DNA of 64,000 nucleotides from Ramlibacter ginsenosidimutans (lineage in GTDB: Bacteria; Pseudomonadota; Gammaproteobacteria; Burkholderiales; Burkholderiaceae_C). The translations under genes and the position numbers were made by a program. Shown in pieces: positions 26,139 through 33,788 of this stretch. The stretch is from the NCBI RefSeq assembly GCF_016654015.1, contig NZ_JAEPWM010000004.1, positions 124,001 through 188,000 on the forward strand, in the 5' to 3' direction. Position 1 is the stretch's first letter. Each line of letters begins with the position of its first letter. Below the pieces are notes generated by a model. It was given only the letters and a program-made list of their open reading frames with translations. It was not told the DNA's origin and made no database searches.

Positions 26139-26618
26139 CTACCCCTTCCTCGCCCTCTCCACCCCCGCCACGTCGATCTTCCCCATCCCCATCATCGCCT
26201 CGAACACGCGCTTCGCTTCCGCGCGATCGGCGCTCGTGACGCCCTCCATCAGCACGCGCGGGGTGATCTGCCAGGAGATGCCCCACTTGTCCTGGCACCA
26301 GCCGCAGACGTTCTCCTTGCCGCCGTTGCCGACGATCGCATTCCAGTAGCGGTCGGTCTCGGCCTGGTCCTCCGTCGAGACCTGGAACGAGAACGCCTGG
26401 TTGTGCGGCGTGCCGGGGCCGCCGTTGAGGCCGAGGCAGGGGATGCCCAGCACGGTGAACTCGACCATCAAGGGGTCGCCTTCCTTGCCGGCCGGATAGT
26501 CGCCGGGCGCGCGGTGCAAGGCGCCGACCTTGCTGTCGGGGAAGGTGCGCGCGTAGAACTCGGCAGCTTCCAGGGCGGTGCCGTCGTACCAGAGACAGAT
26601 TGCATTCTTGGGAAACAT
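26139..26618 (-). CDS. VOC-family (PhnB-like) protein
   Basis: A 159-residue protein of the vicinal oxygen chelate fold, PhnB/3-demethylubiquinone-like subgroup: ICLWYDGTALEAAEFYARTF at the start, GGPGTPHNQAFSFQV in the middle and GISWQITPRVL near the end. Members of this subgroup are often of unknown function. The ATG at 26618 has AGGAGCCACC upstream; an in-frame longer start at 26651 lacks family similarity. It stands alone between sseA (convergent) and a repeat-rich intergenic stretch. Confidence 0.82.
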   Translation of the reverse strand: MFPKNAICLWYDGTALEAAEFYARTFPDSKVGALHRAPGDYPAGKEGDPLMVEFTVLGIPCLGLNGGPGTPHNQAFSFQVSTEDQAETDRYWNAIVGNGGKENVCGWCQDKWGISWQITPRVLMEGVTSADRAEAKRVFEAMMGMGKIDVAGVERARKG

Positions 26619-26666
26619 GGTGGCTCCTGCGGATGACGAGGGAATGACCATGTTAGACGTCGCGCG

Positions 26667-26753
26667 GTAGGCTGGTGGTGAGCCGCAGGCGAACCCCAGC
26701 TTGCTGCGCTACGCTGGATCGCTGGGGTTCGCGTTGCTCACCGCCAGCCTACG
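26667..26753. repeat. GTAGGCTGG palindromic repeat, copy 1 (full)
   Basis: An inverted repeat with arms GTAGGCTGG...GAACCCCAGC (26667-26700) and GCTGGGGTTCGC...CAGCCTAC (26721-26753) around a loop TTGCTGCGCTACGCTGGATC. The same element, inverted and about 90 percent identical, is at 55226-55311; half or rearranged copies are at 33733-33764 and 44383-44475. Confidence 0.85.
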
Positions 26754-26804
26754 AGCGCCCGTCGCGGCGCCCGTCGTCTTCCCCGCAGGGGCCCGACTGC
26801 CCAT

Positions 26805-26921
26805 CGTCGCGGCAGGCGGCGTGCGGTGCGGGCCCGCATGAAGGGCATCGCCTGGAAGCCGGCGCGCGCAGCCGCCGACCGATGCCCAGCGGGCCTGCAC
26901 CGCACGCCGCCTGCCGCGACG
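26805..26921. repeat. long perfect-arm inverted repeat in a 409-bp gene-free gap
   Basis: Two 33-bp arms (26805-26837 and 26889-26921; core CGTCGCGGCAGGCGGCGTGC) differ at one position. Inside them GGGCATCG and CGATGCCC extend the pairing. The 26619-27026 gap holds this element, the GTAGGCTGG repeat at 26667 and a terminator at 26979; no convincing gene is seen. It could be a miniature inverted-repeat element or a structured RNA. Confidence 0.65.
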
Positions 26922-26978
26922 CCCACGGACTTCCGAAGAGCGAACCTCTACGTGCGTCTCGGAGATCGGCGAAGAGCC

Positions 26979-27003
26979 AAAAAAAAGCCGGGCAGTGCCC
27001 GGC
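26979..27003 (-). terminator. rho-independent terminator of the lipoprotein pair
   Basis: On the minus strand GCCGGGCACTGCCCGGC forms a tight stem-loop (26987-27003) followed by eight T residues (26979-26986), 23 bp after the stop codon at 27027. Confidence 0.9.
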
Positions 27004-27026
27004 ATTCGATAACGCACCGAAATCGT

Positions 27027-27425
27027 TCAGGGACGGTTGCCGTAGGACGAACCCGTCGTCGTGTTCGGCGATCCACCACCTGCGACCGCACTGCCGGCGC
27101 TGGCCGTGCCCTGCGCGGACTGCGCAGCGCCCGTGCCCAGGCCGCCATTGAGCCCGGTGCCGGGCACGTTGCTGCCCTGCGTGCCGGAGCCCGAGGCGCC
27201 GGGCGGCGCGTCGCCACCGGACGAACCGGAGTGCGACGTGGAGCCGGCGATGCCGGAGGGGCCGCCCGAGGGGCTGTCCGGTGCTGCGGGCTTCACGACC
27301 TCCACGCCGTTACCGGTGCCGGGACTGCCCGGCGCCACGGCGTTGTTCTCGGCGTGCTTGCTGCATGCGCCGAGCGCAAGCGAACAAGCAGCGGCGAGAG
27401 TCAGGAGAGGCCAGGAGCGCCGCAT
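27027..27425 (-). CDS. small Gly/Ser/Thr-rich lipoprotein 1
   Basis: A 132-residue predicted lipoprotein with an N-terminal leader and lipobox LGAC (Cys 21), followed by SKH and a low-complexity, intrinsically disordered tail rich in Gly, Ser, Ala, Pro and Thr. No folded domain is recognisable. It starts 6 bp after the stop of the second lipoprotein gene upstream and ends in a strong terminator, so both form one transcription unit. The function is unknown; a surface spacer or envelope-stress role is possible but unproven. Confidence 0.65.
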   Translation of the reverse strand: MRRSWPLLTLAAACSLALGACSKHAENNAVAPGSPGTGNGVEVVKPAAPDSPSGGPSGIAGSTSHSGSSGGDAPPGASGSGTQGSNVPGTGLNGGLGTGAAQSAQGTASAGSAVAGGGSPNTTTGSSYGNRP

Positions 27426-27431
27426 CGTCGA

Positions 27432-27836
27432 TCAGCGAGACGTGCCAGCGGTGCCGGCGCTGCCGGTCGTGCCCGTGCCAGTCGTGCTGCCCGTGGTGCC
27501 ACTGGCGCTGCCGGGCGTGGACGACGTGGTGTCCGTGCTGGAGCCGGTGGTGCCGCTCGCGCCCATCGAGGTGCCGCTGCCGGTCGCGGAACCGGTGCCG
27601 CTGGCGCCCGCGGTGGTGCCGGTGCTGGGGGTCGTGGCCGTGCTGCCGGACGTGGAGCCGGTGCCGCTGGCCGTGGTGCTGCTGGTCGTGTCGCTCGGCG
27701 ACGTCGAGGTGGACGGCATCGTGCTCGAGCTCGACGAGCTGGCGCCGGTGTCATCATGCTTCTTGCTGCAGGCGCTCAGCGACAGCGCCGCCATCAGCGC
27801 GAGCGCGGCACATTGCGCGATCGGGGACTTGATCAT
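27432..27836 (-). CDS. small Ser/Thr/Gly-rich lipoprotein 2
   Basis: A 134-residue predicted lipoprotein: leader to lipobox LSAC (Cys 23), then SKKHDD and a tail of about 105 residues made nearly only of Ser, Thr, Gly and Ala (for example TGSTSGSTATTPSTG). Composition resembles its downstream neighbour, and both have SK(K)H after the lipid Cys, so they probably arose by duplication. AAGGAGTTCCTG-type sequence precedes the ATG at 27836. A TCCTAC-N20-GACA motif lies about 95 bp upstream. Confidence 0.65.
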   Translation of the reverse strand: MIKSPIAQCAALALMAALSLSACSKKHDDTGASSSSSSTMPSTSTSPSDTTSSTTASGTGSTSGSTATTPSTGTTAGASGTGSATGSGTSMGASGTTGSSTDTTSSTPGSASGTTGSTTGTGTTGSAGTAGTSR

Positions 27837-27931
27837 CAGGAACTCCTTGAGTGTTGGACTACTGGTATTGAGAGAGCTGGCAGCGGCTCCCGCTGCCTGC
27901 GGCTCACTTTAGTGGGGGGCTTCCCCTGCCG

Positions 27932-27961
27932 TGTCGTCTCGTACTGTCGATGACTGTAGGA
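27932..27961 (-). promoter_or_regulatory. TCCTAC-N20-GACA motif, site A
   Basis: On the minus strand TCCTAC (27956-27961) is followed after 20 nt by GACA (27932-27935, context CGACACGG). It lies 95 bp upstream of the lipoprotein 2 start. One of seven such sites between 27.9 and 38.3 kb. Confidence 0.5.
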
Positions 27962-27985
27962 CGGGACAAGGCTGCGTCGGGCCGA

Positions 27986-28486
27986 TCAGGCGAGTGCGTG
28001 AGCGAGTGCATCCTCACGCAACGCTTCTGCAACGGCGCGCAATTCTTCCTTCCGAACCGTGAGCGAACGTGCCAGCGACTGCAGGTCCAGGCGCGACGCC
28101 ATGATGCGGTTGAACACCTGTTCGCGTTCCTGGCGGACGTGGCGCTCCACGTATTCGGCGAGCACCGCCACGCGCGCGTCGTACAACTCGTCCTCGGCCG
28201 AGGTCGCGAGGATCTGCGCCACGAATTCGCGCTGGCTGCCGTGCTGCTCCTCGGCCTCGTCCATCACGTCGTCGTCCTGCAGCGCCTCGCGCACGGCCGG
28301 ATAGAACAACTCCTCTTCGAGCCGTGCATGGATCGTCAGCTCCATGCAGATCTCCTCGGCGAGCGCACGCCGCTTGAGAGCGGGGGCGTGGTTCTTCACC
28401 AGCTCGCGGTAGGACTGGAACAGGGCGTGCACCGCGAGGTGGTCTGCGTCCAGCAGGTCGATGGCGTCGGGCGCTTGTTTCTTCAT
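27986..28486 (-). CDS. hemerythrin HHE-domain protein
   Basis: A 166-residue four-helix protein of the hemerythrin/HHE cation-binding family. Metal-ligand-type residues occur in DADHLAVHALF, TIHARLEEELFYPAV, EEQHGSQREF and EYVERHVRQE. Such proteins bind a di-iron centre and serve in O2, NO or peroxide sensing and in iron handling. It follows a 59-residue disordered-protein gene by 27 bp on the same strand and probably shares its promoter (motif site B). Confidence 0.88.
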   Translation of the reverse strand: MKKQAPDAIDLLDADHLAVHALFQSYRELVKNHAPALKRRALAEEICMELTIHARLEEELFYPAVREALQDDDVMDEAEEQHGSQREFVAQILATSAEDELYDARVAVLAEYVERHVRQEREQVFNRIMASRLDLQSLARSLTVRKEELRAVAEALREDALAHALA

Positions 28487-28513
28487 GGATGTGCGTCTCT
28501 GTGGATTGACGGG

Positions 28514-28693
28514 TCAGGAACGGCCGCCGCGTTCGTGGCGGGTCTTCACGAACTGCGGCATCACGGGGGCAGCAGGCGACCCCTGGTTGCCGCCGGTGGC
28601 GGCGGGCTGCAGGTCCTCGGGCCGCTCGGAGCGCGCGCGCTCCTTGCGCGGCGCTTCGGGCGGGGTCGTTGACTTGCGCTTGCTGTCGTTCAT
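28514..28693 (-). CDS. small charged disordered protein
   Basis: A predicted 59-residue hydrophilic protein starting MNDSKRKSTTPPEAPRKERA, rich in Lys, Arg, Pro and Ser and without a folded domain. The ATG at 28693 is preferred to one four codons upstream. The gene sits directly upstream of the hemerythrin gene and 50 bp downstream of motif site B, which supports it being real. The function is unknown. Confidence 0.5.
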   Translation of the reverse strand: MNDSKRKSTTPPEAPRKERARSERPEDLQPAATGGNQGSPAAPVMPQFVKTRHERGGRS

Positions 28694-28742
28694 GGGGTGC
28701 CTCACGGTGAAGACCTACTCTAGAGATGCGCCCGCCGGGCGC

Positions 28743-28772
28743 TGTCAGTGTGCGGACGCCGGTGATGTAGGA
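28743..28772 (-). promoter_or_regulatory. TCCTAC-N20-GACA motif, site B
   Basis: On the minus strand TCCTAC (28767-28772) and GACA (28743-28746) are separated by 20 nt, 49 bp upstream of the small-protein/hemerythrin unit. Confidence 0.5.
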
Positions 28773-28824
28773 AAGAGGACCTTCAGCGGCACGCCGGGCG
28801 CGCGGGGCGGCCCGGCGTCGCTGC

Positions 28825-29643
28825 TCAGAGGCGGCCGAGGGCCGACATCAGCGCCTTGCGCACCGTGGGGAACTGGTGCACGTCGCTGTGGCCCGCGCCG
28901 TCGACGCGCAGCAGCTGGGCCGAGCGCATGGACTTGACCAGCGTCTCGCTGTGGCGGATGGGGATCAGTTCATCCTTCTCGCCGTGGATCAGCATCACCG
29001 GGCCCAGCAGCTTCGCCGCATGTTCCAGTGTGTGCAGCGGATAGCGCAGGACCTGCAGCGGGACCCACGGGTACAGCTCCGCGGCCAGCACCTTCATGCT
29101 GCTGTAGGGCGACACCAGCAGCGTGAGGTCGGGTGCGTGACCTTCCGAGGAGAGCTGCGCGGCGAGCCCCGCGGCCAGGCCCGTGCCGAGCGACTGGCCC
29201 GAGATCACCACGCGCTTGCCTTCGTACATGGGCGCGAGCTGGTGCCACACCGCAACGACATCCGAGCGCAGTTGCTCCTCGCTCTCGATCTGGCCGCTGC
29301 TCTTGCCGAAGCCGCGGTAGTCCAGCATCACCACGTCGAAGTTGGCCTGGCGGAACGCGTCGAGCTCGACGAACCACTTCTTCAGGTTGCCCGAGTTGCC
29401 GTGCAGGAAGAAGAACACGCCGCGCGGGTTGGGCCGCATCAGCTGCGCGACCGACAGGCGCGCGCCGGGCACCTCGACGAAGAATTCGCGGGTGTCCTCG
29501 TCGTCGCAGATCGGCTCGTCGAGCGGCAGCGGCGCCGGTTCGAACAGCAGGCGTTCCTGCCGGAAGTAGAGCCACCCGATGGCGCCGACATAGATCGCGC
29601 CGATGGCCAGCAGGACCGATGCGGAGAAGATTGCGTAGACCAT
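28825..29643 (-). CDS. membrane-anchored alpha/beta hydrolase
   Basis: A 272-residue protein with an N-terminal membrane anchor (about residues 4-25) and an alpha/beta-hydrolase domain of the BEM46/YfhR type: FFFLHGNSGNLKKW (oxyanion region), nucleophile GQSLGTGLAAG, acid in HGEKDELIP and catalytic His in GAGHSDVHQF. Probably an inner-membrane-bound serine esterase facing the periplasm or cytoplasm. The ATG at 29643 follows GGGGGAGGCAAC. It lies 22 bp after a disordered-protein gene and likely shares its promoter. Confidence 0.82.
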   Translation of the reverse strand: MVYAIFSASVLLAIGAIYVGAIGWLYFRQERLLFEPAPLPLDEPICDDEDTREFFVEVPGARLSVAQLMRPNPRGVFFFLHGNSGNLKKWFVELDAFRQANFDVVMLDYRGFGKSSGQIESEEQLRSDVVAVWHQLAPMYEGKRVVISGQSLGTGLAAGLAAQLSSEGHAPDLTLLVSPYSSMKVLAAELYPWVPLQVLRYPLHTLEHAAKLLGPVMLIHGEKDELIPIRHSETLVKSMRSAQLLRVDGAGHSDVHQFPTVRKALMSALGRL

Positions 29644-29665
29644 GTTGCCTCCCCCCCGCACCGCC

Positions 29666-30175
29666 TTAGCGACCGCGCTTGTTGTCCGGGTCACTGGGAC
29701 CATTCCGGTCGGACATGCCCGGCCCCGGGGCGCCGAGCTCGCCGGCATCGCTGGGGTTCTTGTCGTTCCAGGTGCCGCCGGCGCCGGTCACCTTGCCGCG
29801 CGGATGGATCTCGTCCGTGCCGTCGTCGAAGTTCAGCGCACCGCCACCCATCGGCTTGTCGTCGGCGGCGCCGTGGTCCCGCTCGTTGACGCCGGAGGGC
29901 GCGACCAGGTCGGGCTGGTTGTCGCTGGTGACGCCGATCTTCGCCGGGCCGTCGCCACGGTAATCCTGGTCCGCCGGCGATTCGTCGGCCATGGGCATGC
30001 CCTTCTCGTCACCGGCCATGGGTCGGGCTATGGTGCGCGGCTCCTGCAGGTCGGGGCTGATGCCGGTGCCACGCGCCGAGGCCTGGCCTTCGGTGGCCGA
30101 GCGGCCCACGTCCGGCGAGGGGCGGTCCTGGTCCTTGCGAGGCATCCCGTCTCGGGACTGTTCCTGGTTGGGCAT
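29666..30175 (-). CDS. hydrophilic disordered protein, 169 aa
   Basis: A 169-residue protein without hydrophobic segments, rich in Gly, Asp, Pro, Ser and Arg (for example GDEKGMPMADESPADQDYRG). It contains no recognised domain and looks intrinsically disordered. The composition recalls hydrophilic stress proteins, but no family motif such as LEA repeats is seen. AAGGAG precedes the ATG at 30175 and motif site C lies 81 bp upstream. It probably forms an operon with the downstream hydrolase gene. Confidence 0.65.
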   Translation of the reverse strand: MPNQEQSRDGMPRKDQDRPSPDVGRSATEGQASARGTGISPDLQEPRTIARPMAGDEKGMPMADESPADQDYRGDGPAKIGVTSDNQPDLVAPSGVNERDHGAADDKPMGGGALNFDDGTDEIHPRGKVTGAGGTWNDKNPSDAGELGAPGPGMSDRNGPSDPDNKRGR

Positions 30176-30256
30176 CACGGACTCCTTGTTGCTGCGGATC
30201 CGGGCTGAGTCGCCCGTCCTGACAACCGAGTCTTGGTGAGCCGCCAAGGCAGACCT

Positions 30257-30286
30257 GTCGGCTCTGCCCGGCGGCTCGCGTAGGAG
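30257..30286 (-). promoter_or_regulatory. TCCTAC-N20-GACA motif, site C
   Basis: On the minus strand TCCTAC (30281-30286) and GACA (30257-30260, context CCGACAGG) are separated by 20 nt, 81 bp upstream of the 169-aa disordered protein start. Confidence 0.5.
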
Positions 30287-30317
30287 GCCGGCGCGAGGCC
30301 CGGCAGGAAGGACTACG

Positions 30318-31040
30318 CTAGCGCGGGCCGGCGTGGAGATACAGGTGGCGCAGGCGTGCGCGCTCCGGCTCGCGCAGCGCGAGCCCCTCCGCGAAGTACT
30401 GTTCCAGCGAGCCATACGCGGCATCGACTTCGTCGAAGGCCGCCTGCAGGAACTCCGGGTGCACGCGCCACAACACCTCCATGGCCTCGCGCGGCAGTCC
30501 CATGCTGCTGGCGTCGGGCAGGCGCACGCGATCGTTCGTGAGCAGGTAATCGTGCATCACGGCCGCATCCGACGCACCGACCGCCTTCAGCAGCAGCGCC
30601 GCCGCAAAGCCGGTGCGGTCCTTGCCGGCCGTGCAATGGAACACCGTGGGCTCGTCCGACGCGAGCAGGTGGTGGAAGAACTCCGCAAAGCGCGGCGTAC
30701 TGTCGCGCACGAAACCGCGGTACGTGTCCTGCATGTGCGCGGTGACGTCGGCCCCGGTCAGGGCGTGGCCGGAGGCGACCAGCTCGCTCAGCTTCTGCAC
30801 GATCGTCGGCTCGATGGGCAGCGAGTGCACCGTCACGCCTTCCAGCCGGCACGCCGCCGACGTGCGCTCGTGCACGCCGCGGAAGTCGAGCACCCGCGTG
30901 ATGCCGAGGGCGCGGATCTGCGCCGCGTCGTGCGCATCCAGCGCGCCGAGATGGTCGGACCGGTAGAGATGGCGCAGGGGCAGGCCGGGGCCGCGGGCCT
31001 CGCCCACGTGGCGGAAATTCGAGGAACTGGCGAAACGCAT
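30318..31040 (-). CDS. protein-tyrosine phosphatase (IphP-like family)
   Basis: A 240-residue phosphatase with the complete C-x5-R active loop HCTAGKDRTG at about residues 135-144 and the N-terminal fold elements LYRSDHLGAL and RVLDFRGVHER seen in the bacterial IphP-like Tyr phosphatases. It would dephosphorylate protein Tyr/Ser/Thr or phosphoinositides in the cytoplasm (no signal peptide). The ATG at 31040 is chosen; the longer frame upstream is antisense to the Ser/Lys-rich protein region. It lies about 97 bp after that small gene on the same strand. Confidence 0.85.
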   Translation of the reverse strand: MRFASSSNFRHVGEARGPGLPLRHLYRSDHLGALDAHDAAQIRALGITRVLDFRGVHERTSAACRLEGVTVHSLPIEPTIVQKLSELVASGHALTGADVTAHMQDTYRGFVRDSTPRFAEFFHHLLASDEPTVFHCTAGKDRTGFAAALLLKAVGASDAAVMHDYLLTNDRVRLPDASSMGLPREAMEVLWRVHPEFLQAAFDEVDAAYGSLEQYFAEGLALREPERARLRHLYLHAGPR

Positions 31041-31137
31041 CCCTGCATTGTCGCGCGCCGGTGTCCGGAAATGAAAATGCCTGGCGGTTCGCACCGGCCA
31101 GGCACCTCGCGCGCCGGTGGGCGCGCGCGTCTCCAGC

Positions 31138-31338
31138 TTACTTGCTGCTGCGCGAAGACTTGCTGCCGGAGCTGGAACTGCGGCCGCCCTTGGCGCTGGC
31201 GCGCTCGCTCTGGGCGCGGCTGTTCTGCGTGCTCGCCTTGCCGCCCTTGCTGGCGGCCTGCGCGCGGCTCGACTTCCCGGAGGAGGACGACGAGGACGAC
31301 TTGGAAGAACCCGAAGGCGAGGAACTACGAGATGCCAT
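31138..31338 (-). CDS. Ser/Lys/Arg-rich small basic protein
   Basis: A 66-residue protein made of Ser (about 40 percent) with Lys, Arg, Gly and Ala, such as SSGKSSRAQAASKGGKAS. Basic, disordered, no hydrophobic core. The composition resembles Lys-rich histone-H1-like tails of Burkholderiales, so DNA or RNA binding is possible but not shown. AAAGGAGC precedes the ATG at 31338. Two motif copies (sites D and E) lie upstream. Low complexity makes this less certain than ordinary genes, but the ribosome-binding site is good. Confidence 0.6.
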   Translation of the reverse strand: MASRSSSPSGSSKSSSSSSSGKSSRAQAASKGGKASTQNSRAQSERASAKGGRSSSSGSKSSRSSK

Positions 31339-31426
31339 AGCTTTGCTCCTTTGGTTGCATGCATCATCGGCCGCACATGACTTCCGGCGGCCACCTGCTC
31401 ACACTAGGCAGACCATGCGCGGACCC

Positions 31427-31457
31427 TGTCGGATCAACCCGGTGGCTCCGCGTAGGA
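31427..31457 (-). promoter_or_regulatory. TCCTAC-N21-GACA motif, site D
   Basis: On the minus strand TCCTAC (31452-31457) and GACA (31427-31430, context CCGACAGG) are separated by 21 nt, 88 bp upstream of the Ser/Lys-rich protein start. Confidence 0.5.
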
Positions 31458-31571
31458 ATCGCCCTGCCCGTGGCGATCCTCGGGTGGGCAAGGTGCGCAT
31501 GCTCCGGAGCGCATGGGCGCGCAGCACCGTGCCGTCAACTGCGGCACTGTAGGGACGGTGCTGTTGCCTCG

Positions 31572-31601
31572 TGTCGGCGCGGCACGCGGCTCGATGTAGG
31601 A
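31572..31601 (-). promoter_or_regulatory. TCCTAC-N20-GACA motif, site E
   Basis: On the minus strand TCCTAC (31596-31601) and GACA (31572-31575, context CCGACACG) are separated by 20 nt. It is the second, distal copy upstream of the Ser/Lys-rich protein gene. Confidence 0.48.
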
Positions 31602-31645
31602 CGGCATCGTTGGATGCGCCCGGGCCTGGAACTTCCCGGTGGCCG

Positions 31646-33718
31646 CTACTTCCAGGCCGCGCGGGCGCGCGCCCTCACCTGCATCAAGGGCGCCTGCGGC
31701 TGCACGCCGGGAGCGCCCAGCGATGCCGGCGCCGGCGGCCACGCGACCTGCTCGAAATGCGCGAGCATGCCCTCGCTCACGAACCGCGTGCGGCCCGCGT
31801 ACACATGGCGGTCGCCGCCACCCGATTGCTGCGTGACGTAGAAACGCTGCGGCACGAGCAGGTGCAGTTGCTCCTTGGCGCGCGTCATCGCCACATAGAG
31901 CAGGCGCCGCTCCTCCTCGATCTCCTCGGTCGTGCCGGTGGCCATGTCGCTGGGAATGCAGCCATCGACCACGTTGAGCACGTGCACCGCGTGCCACTCC
32001 TGTCCCTTGGCGCTGTGGATCGTCGACAGGATGAGGTAGTCCTCGTCGCGCAGCGGCGGTCCGCTCTGGTCGCTGGTGACCTCGGGCGGATCGAGCGTCA
32101 GCTCGGTCAGGAAGCGCTCGCGGCTGCCGTAGCCGGCGGCCAGGCGCGCGAGCTGTTCGATGTCGAGCTTGCGCACCTGCGGGTCCTCGTGCAGGCGCTC
32201 CAGTTGCGGCAGGTACCACTCCTTCGCCAGCTCCATGTCGGCCGGCCAGGCGAGCCCGGGTTGCGCCAGGCTGGCAAACAGGCTGGCGAGCCGGCTCCAG
32301 TCCTCGCGCGCAGCGGCGGGCGGCTCGAACTCCTGCAAGGCGCGGTGCGGGTCGCCGGCTTCACCCATGGCATCGAGCAGGCGCGTGGCGCTCGCCGCGC
32401 CGATGCCAGGCACGAGCTGCACGGCCCGGAAGCCCGCCATGCGCCCGCGCGGGTTGTGCGCGAAGCGCAGCACCGCCAGCAGGTCCTTGATGTGCGCGGC
32501 CTCCAGGAACTTGAGGCCGCCGAACTTCACGAAGGGAATGTCGCGCCGCGCCAGTTCGAGCTCCAGCGCGGCGCTGTGGTGGCTGGCGCGAAAGAGCACG
32601 GCCTGCCCCTTCAGCGCGGTGCCGGCCTCGCGCTGGCGCAGCACCTGGTCGGCCACCCAGCGCGCCTGTTGCGCCTCGTCGGGCACCAGCACCAGCTGCG
32701 CGCGCTGGCTGGCCGTCTTGTCGGTGAACAGGTTCTTGCTGTGGCGCTCGCGCGCGGCGGCGATCACGGCATTGCTCGCGTCGAGGATGGGCTGCGTGCT
32801 GCGGTAGTTGCGCTCCAGCGTGACCACGCGCGCCGGTTGCGCGAACCGGTGGGGAAAGTCGAGGATGTTGCGCACCGTGGCGCCGCGGAAGGAATAGATG
32901 CTCTGCGCATCGTCGCCGACCACCGTGACGCCCTGGCCGGTGGGCTTCAGCGCGAGCAGGATCTGCGCCTGCAGCGCGTTGGTGTCCTGGTACTCGTCGA
33001 CGAGCACGTGGTCGAAGCGCGCACCGACCTCCTGTGCGAGCGCGGGCTCGGCCATCATGTCGGCCCAGAACGCCAGCAGGTCGTCGTAGTCCAGCACGTT
33101 CTGCTGCTGCTTGGCCTCGACGTAGGCGCCGAACAGTTTCTTCAGCTCGTCTTCCCACTGCGTGCACCACGGGTAGGTGGACTGCAGCACGAGGCCGAGC
33201 GGATCGCAGGTGTTCATCACCCGCGAATAGATGCCCAGGCACGTGCCCTTGAGCGGGAAGCGCTTGCGCGCCTCGGACAGCCCGATCTCGTGCCGCACCA
33301 GCCCCATGAGGTCCTCGGCGTCGCCGCGGTCGTGGATGGTGAAGCTGTCCTCCAGGCCGATGCGCGCCGCGTACTCGCGCAGAAGGCGCGCGCCGATCGC
33401 GTGGAAGGTCCCGCTCCAGGGCAGCCCGGGCAAGGCCTGCTTGCCGGCGAGCCCGAGCGCCTGCTGCAGCACGGTGCCGACGCGCCGTTCCATCTCCTGC
33501 GCCGCGCGCCGGCTGAAAGTCAGCAGCATCATCCGCTGCGGGTCGGCGCCGTGGCGAATCAGGTTGGCGACCCGATGCGCGAGCGTGTTGGTCTTGCCCG
33601 AGCCCGCGCCGGCGATCACGAGCAGTGGCCGCGTGTCGGCCGCGCTGTCGCCGGTGCCATGGGTGGCGGCTTCACGTTGCTGCGAATTGAGGGCGGCGAG
33701 GGGGTCGGGCGACTGCAT
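31646..33718 (-). CDS. UvrD/Rep-family ATP-dependent DNA helicase
   Basis: A 690-residue superfamily 1A helicase. All main motifs are visible: Walker A IAGAGSGKTNTL, Walker B DEYQDTNALQ, motif III VVGDDAQSIYSFRGA, motif IV LERNYRST, motif V TIHSAKGQEWHAV and motif VI YVAMTRAKEQL. It would unwind DNA 3'-5' in repair or replication restart. It is a paralog of the UvrD at 50929-53310 and about 100 residues shorter, mainly at the C-terminus. The ATG at 33718 is chosen; earlier in-frame starts run through a GTAGGCTGG repeat. Neighbours give no specific role. Confidence 0.9.
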   Translation of the reverse strand: MQSPDPLAALNSQQREAATHGTGDSAADTRPLLVIAGAGSGKTNTLAHRVANLIRHGADPQRMMLLTFSRRAAQEMERRVGTVLQQALGLAGKQALPGLPWSGTFHAIGARLLREYAARIGLEDSFTIHDRGDAEDLMGLVRHEIGLSEARKRFPLKGTCLGIYSRVMNTCDPLGLVLQSTYPWCTQWEDELKKLFGAYVEAKQQQNVLDYDDLLAFWADMMAEPALAQEVGARFDHVLVDEYQDTNALQAQILLALKPTGQGVTVVGDDAQSIYSFRGATVRNILDFPHRFAQPARVVTLERNYRSTQPILDASNAVIAAARERHSKNLFTDKTASQRAQLVLVPDEAQQARWVADQVLRQREAGTALKGQAVLFRASHHSAALELELARRDIPFVKFGGLKFLEAAHIKDLLAVLRFAHNPRGRMAGFRAVQLVPGIGAASATRLLDAMGEAGDPHRALQEFEPPAAAREDWSRLASLFASLAQPGLAWPADMELAKEWYLPQLERLHEDPQVRKLDIEQLARLAAGYGSRERFLTELTLDPPEVTSDQSGPPLRDEDYLILSTIHSAKGQEWHAVHVLNVVDGCIPSDMATGTTEEIEEERRLLYVAMTRAKEQLHLLVPQRFYVTQQSGGGDRHVYAGRTRFVSEGMLAHFEQVAWPPAPASLGAPGVQPQAPLMQVRARARAAWK

Positions 33719-33732
33719 GCGGGTTGTGTCTC

Positions 33733-33764
33733 GTAGGCTGGTGGTGAGCGAAGCGAACCCCAGC
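33733..33764. repeat. GTAGGCTGG repeat, half copy
   Basis: A single arm (GTAGGCTGG...GAACCCCAGC) in the divergent space between the helicase and DUF72 genes. It lacks the second arm found in the full copies at 26667 and 55226. Confidence 0.75.
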
Positions 33765-33788
33765 GCTCGATGGCTGTATATTAATCCA

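Larger units (their letters stand above)
31339..31645. other. gene-free 307-bp regulatory gap
   Basis: No gene is supported here. It carries motif sites D and E and a nested hairpin: AGCACCGT (31523-31530) with ACGGTGCT (31555-31562), containing GTGCCG/CGGCAC inside. The hairpin sits downstream of the helicase gene and upstream of the Ser/Lys-rich protein gene, so it may separate the two units. Confidence 0.55.

Noticed and set aside
26826..27953. Open frame through the inverted repeat and antisense to the two lipoprotein genes
   Set aside because: Arg/Ala-rich composition and no ribosome-binding site; it is antisense to two lipoprotein genes with good signal peptides and a terminator.
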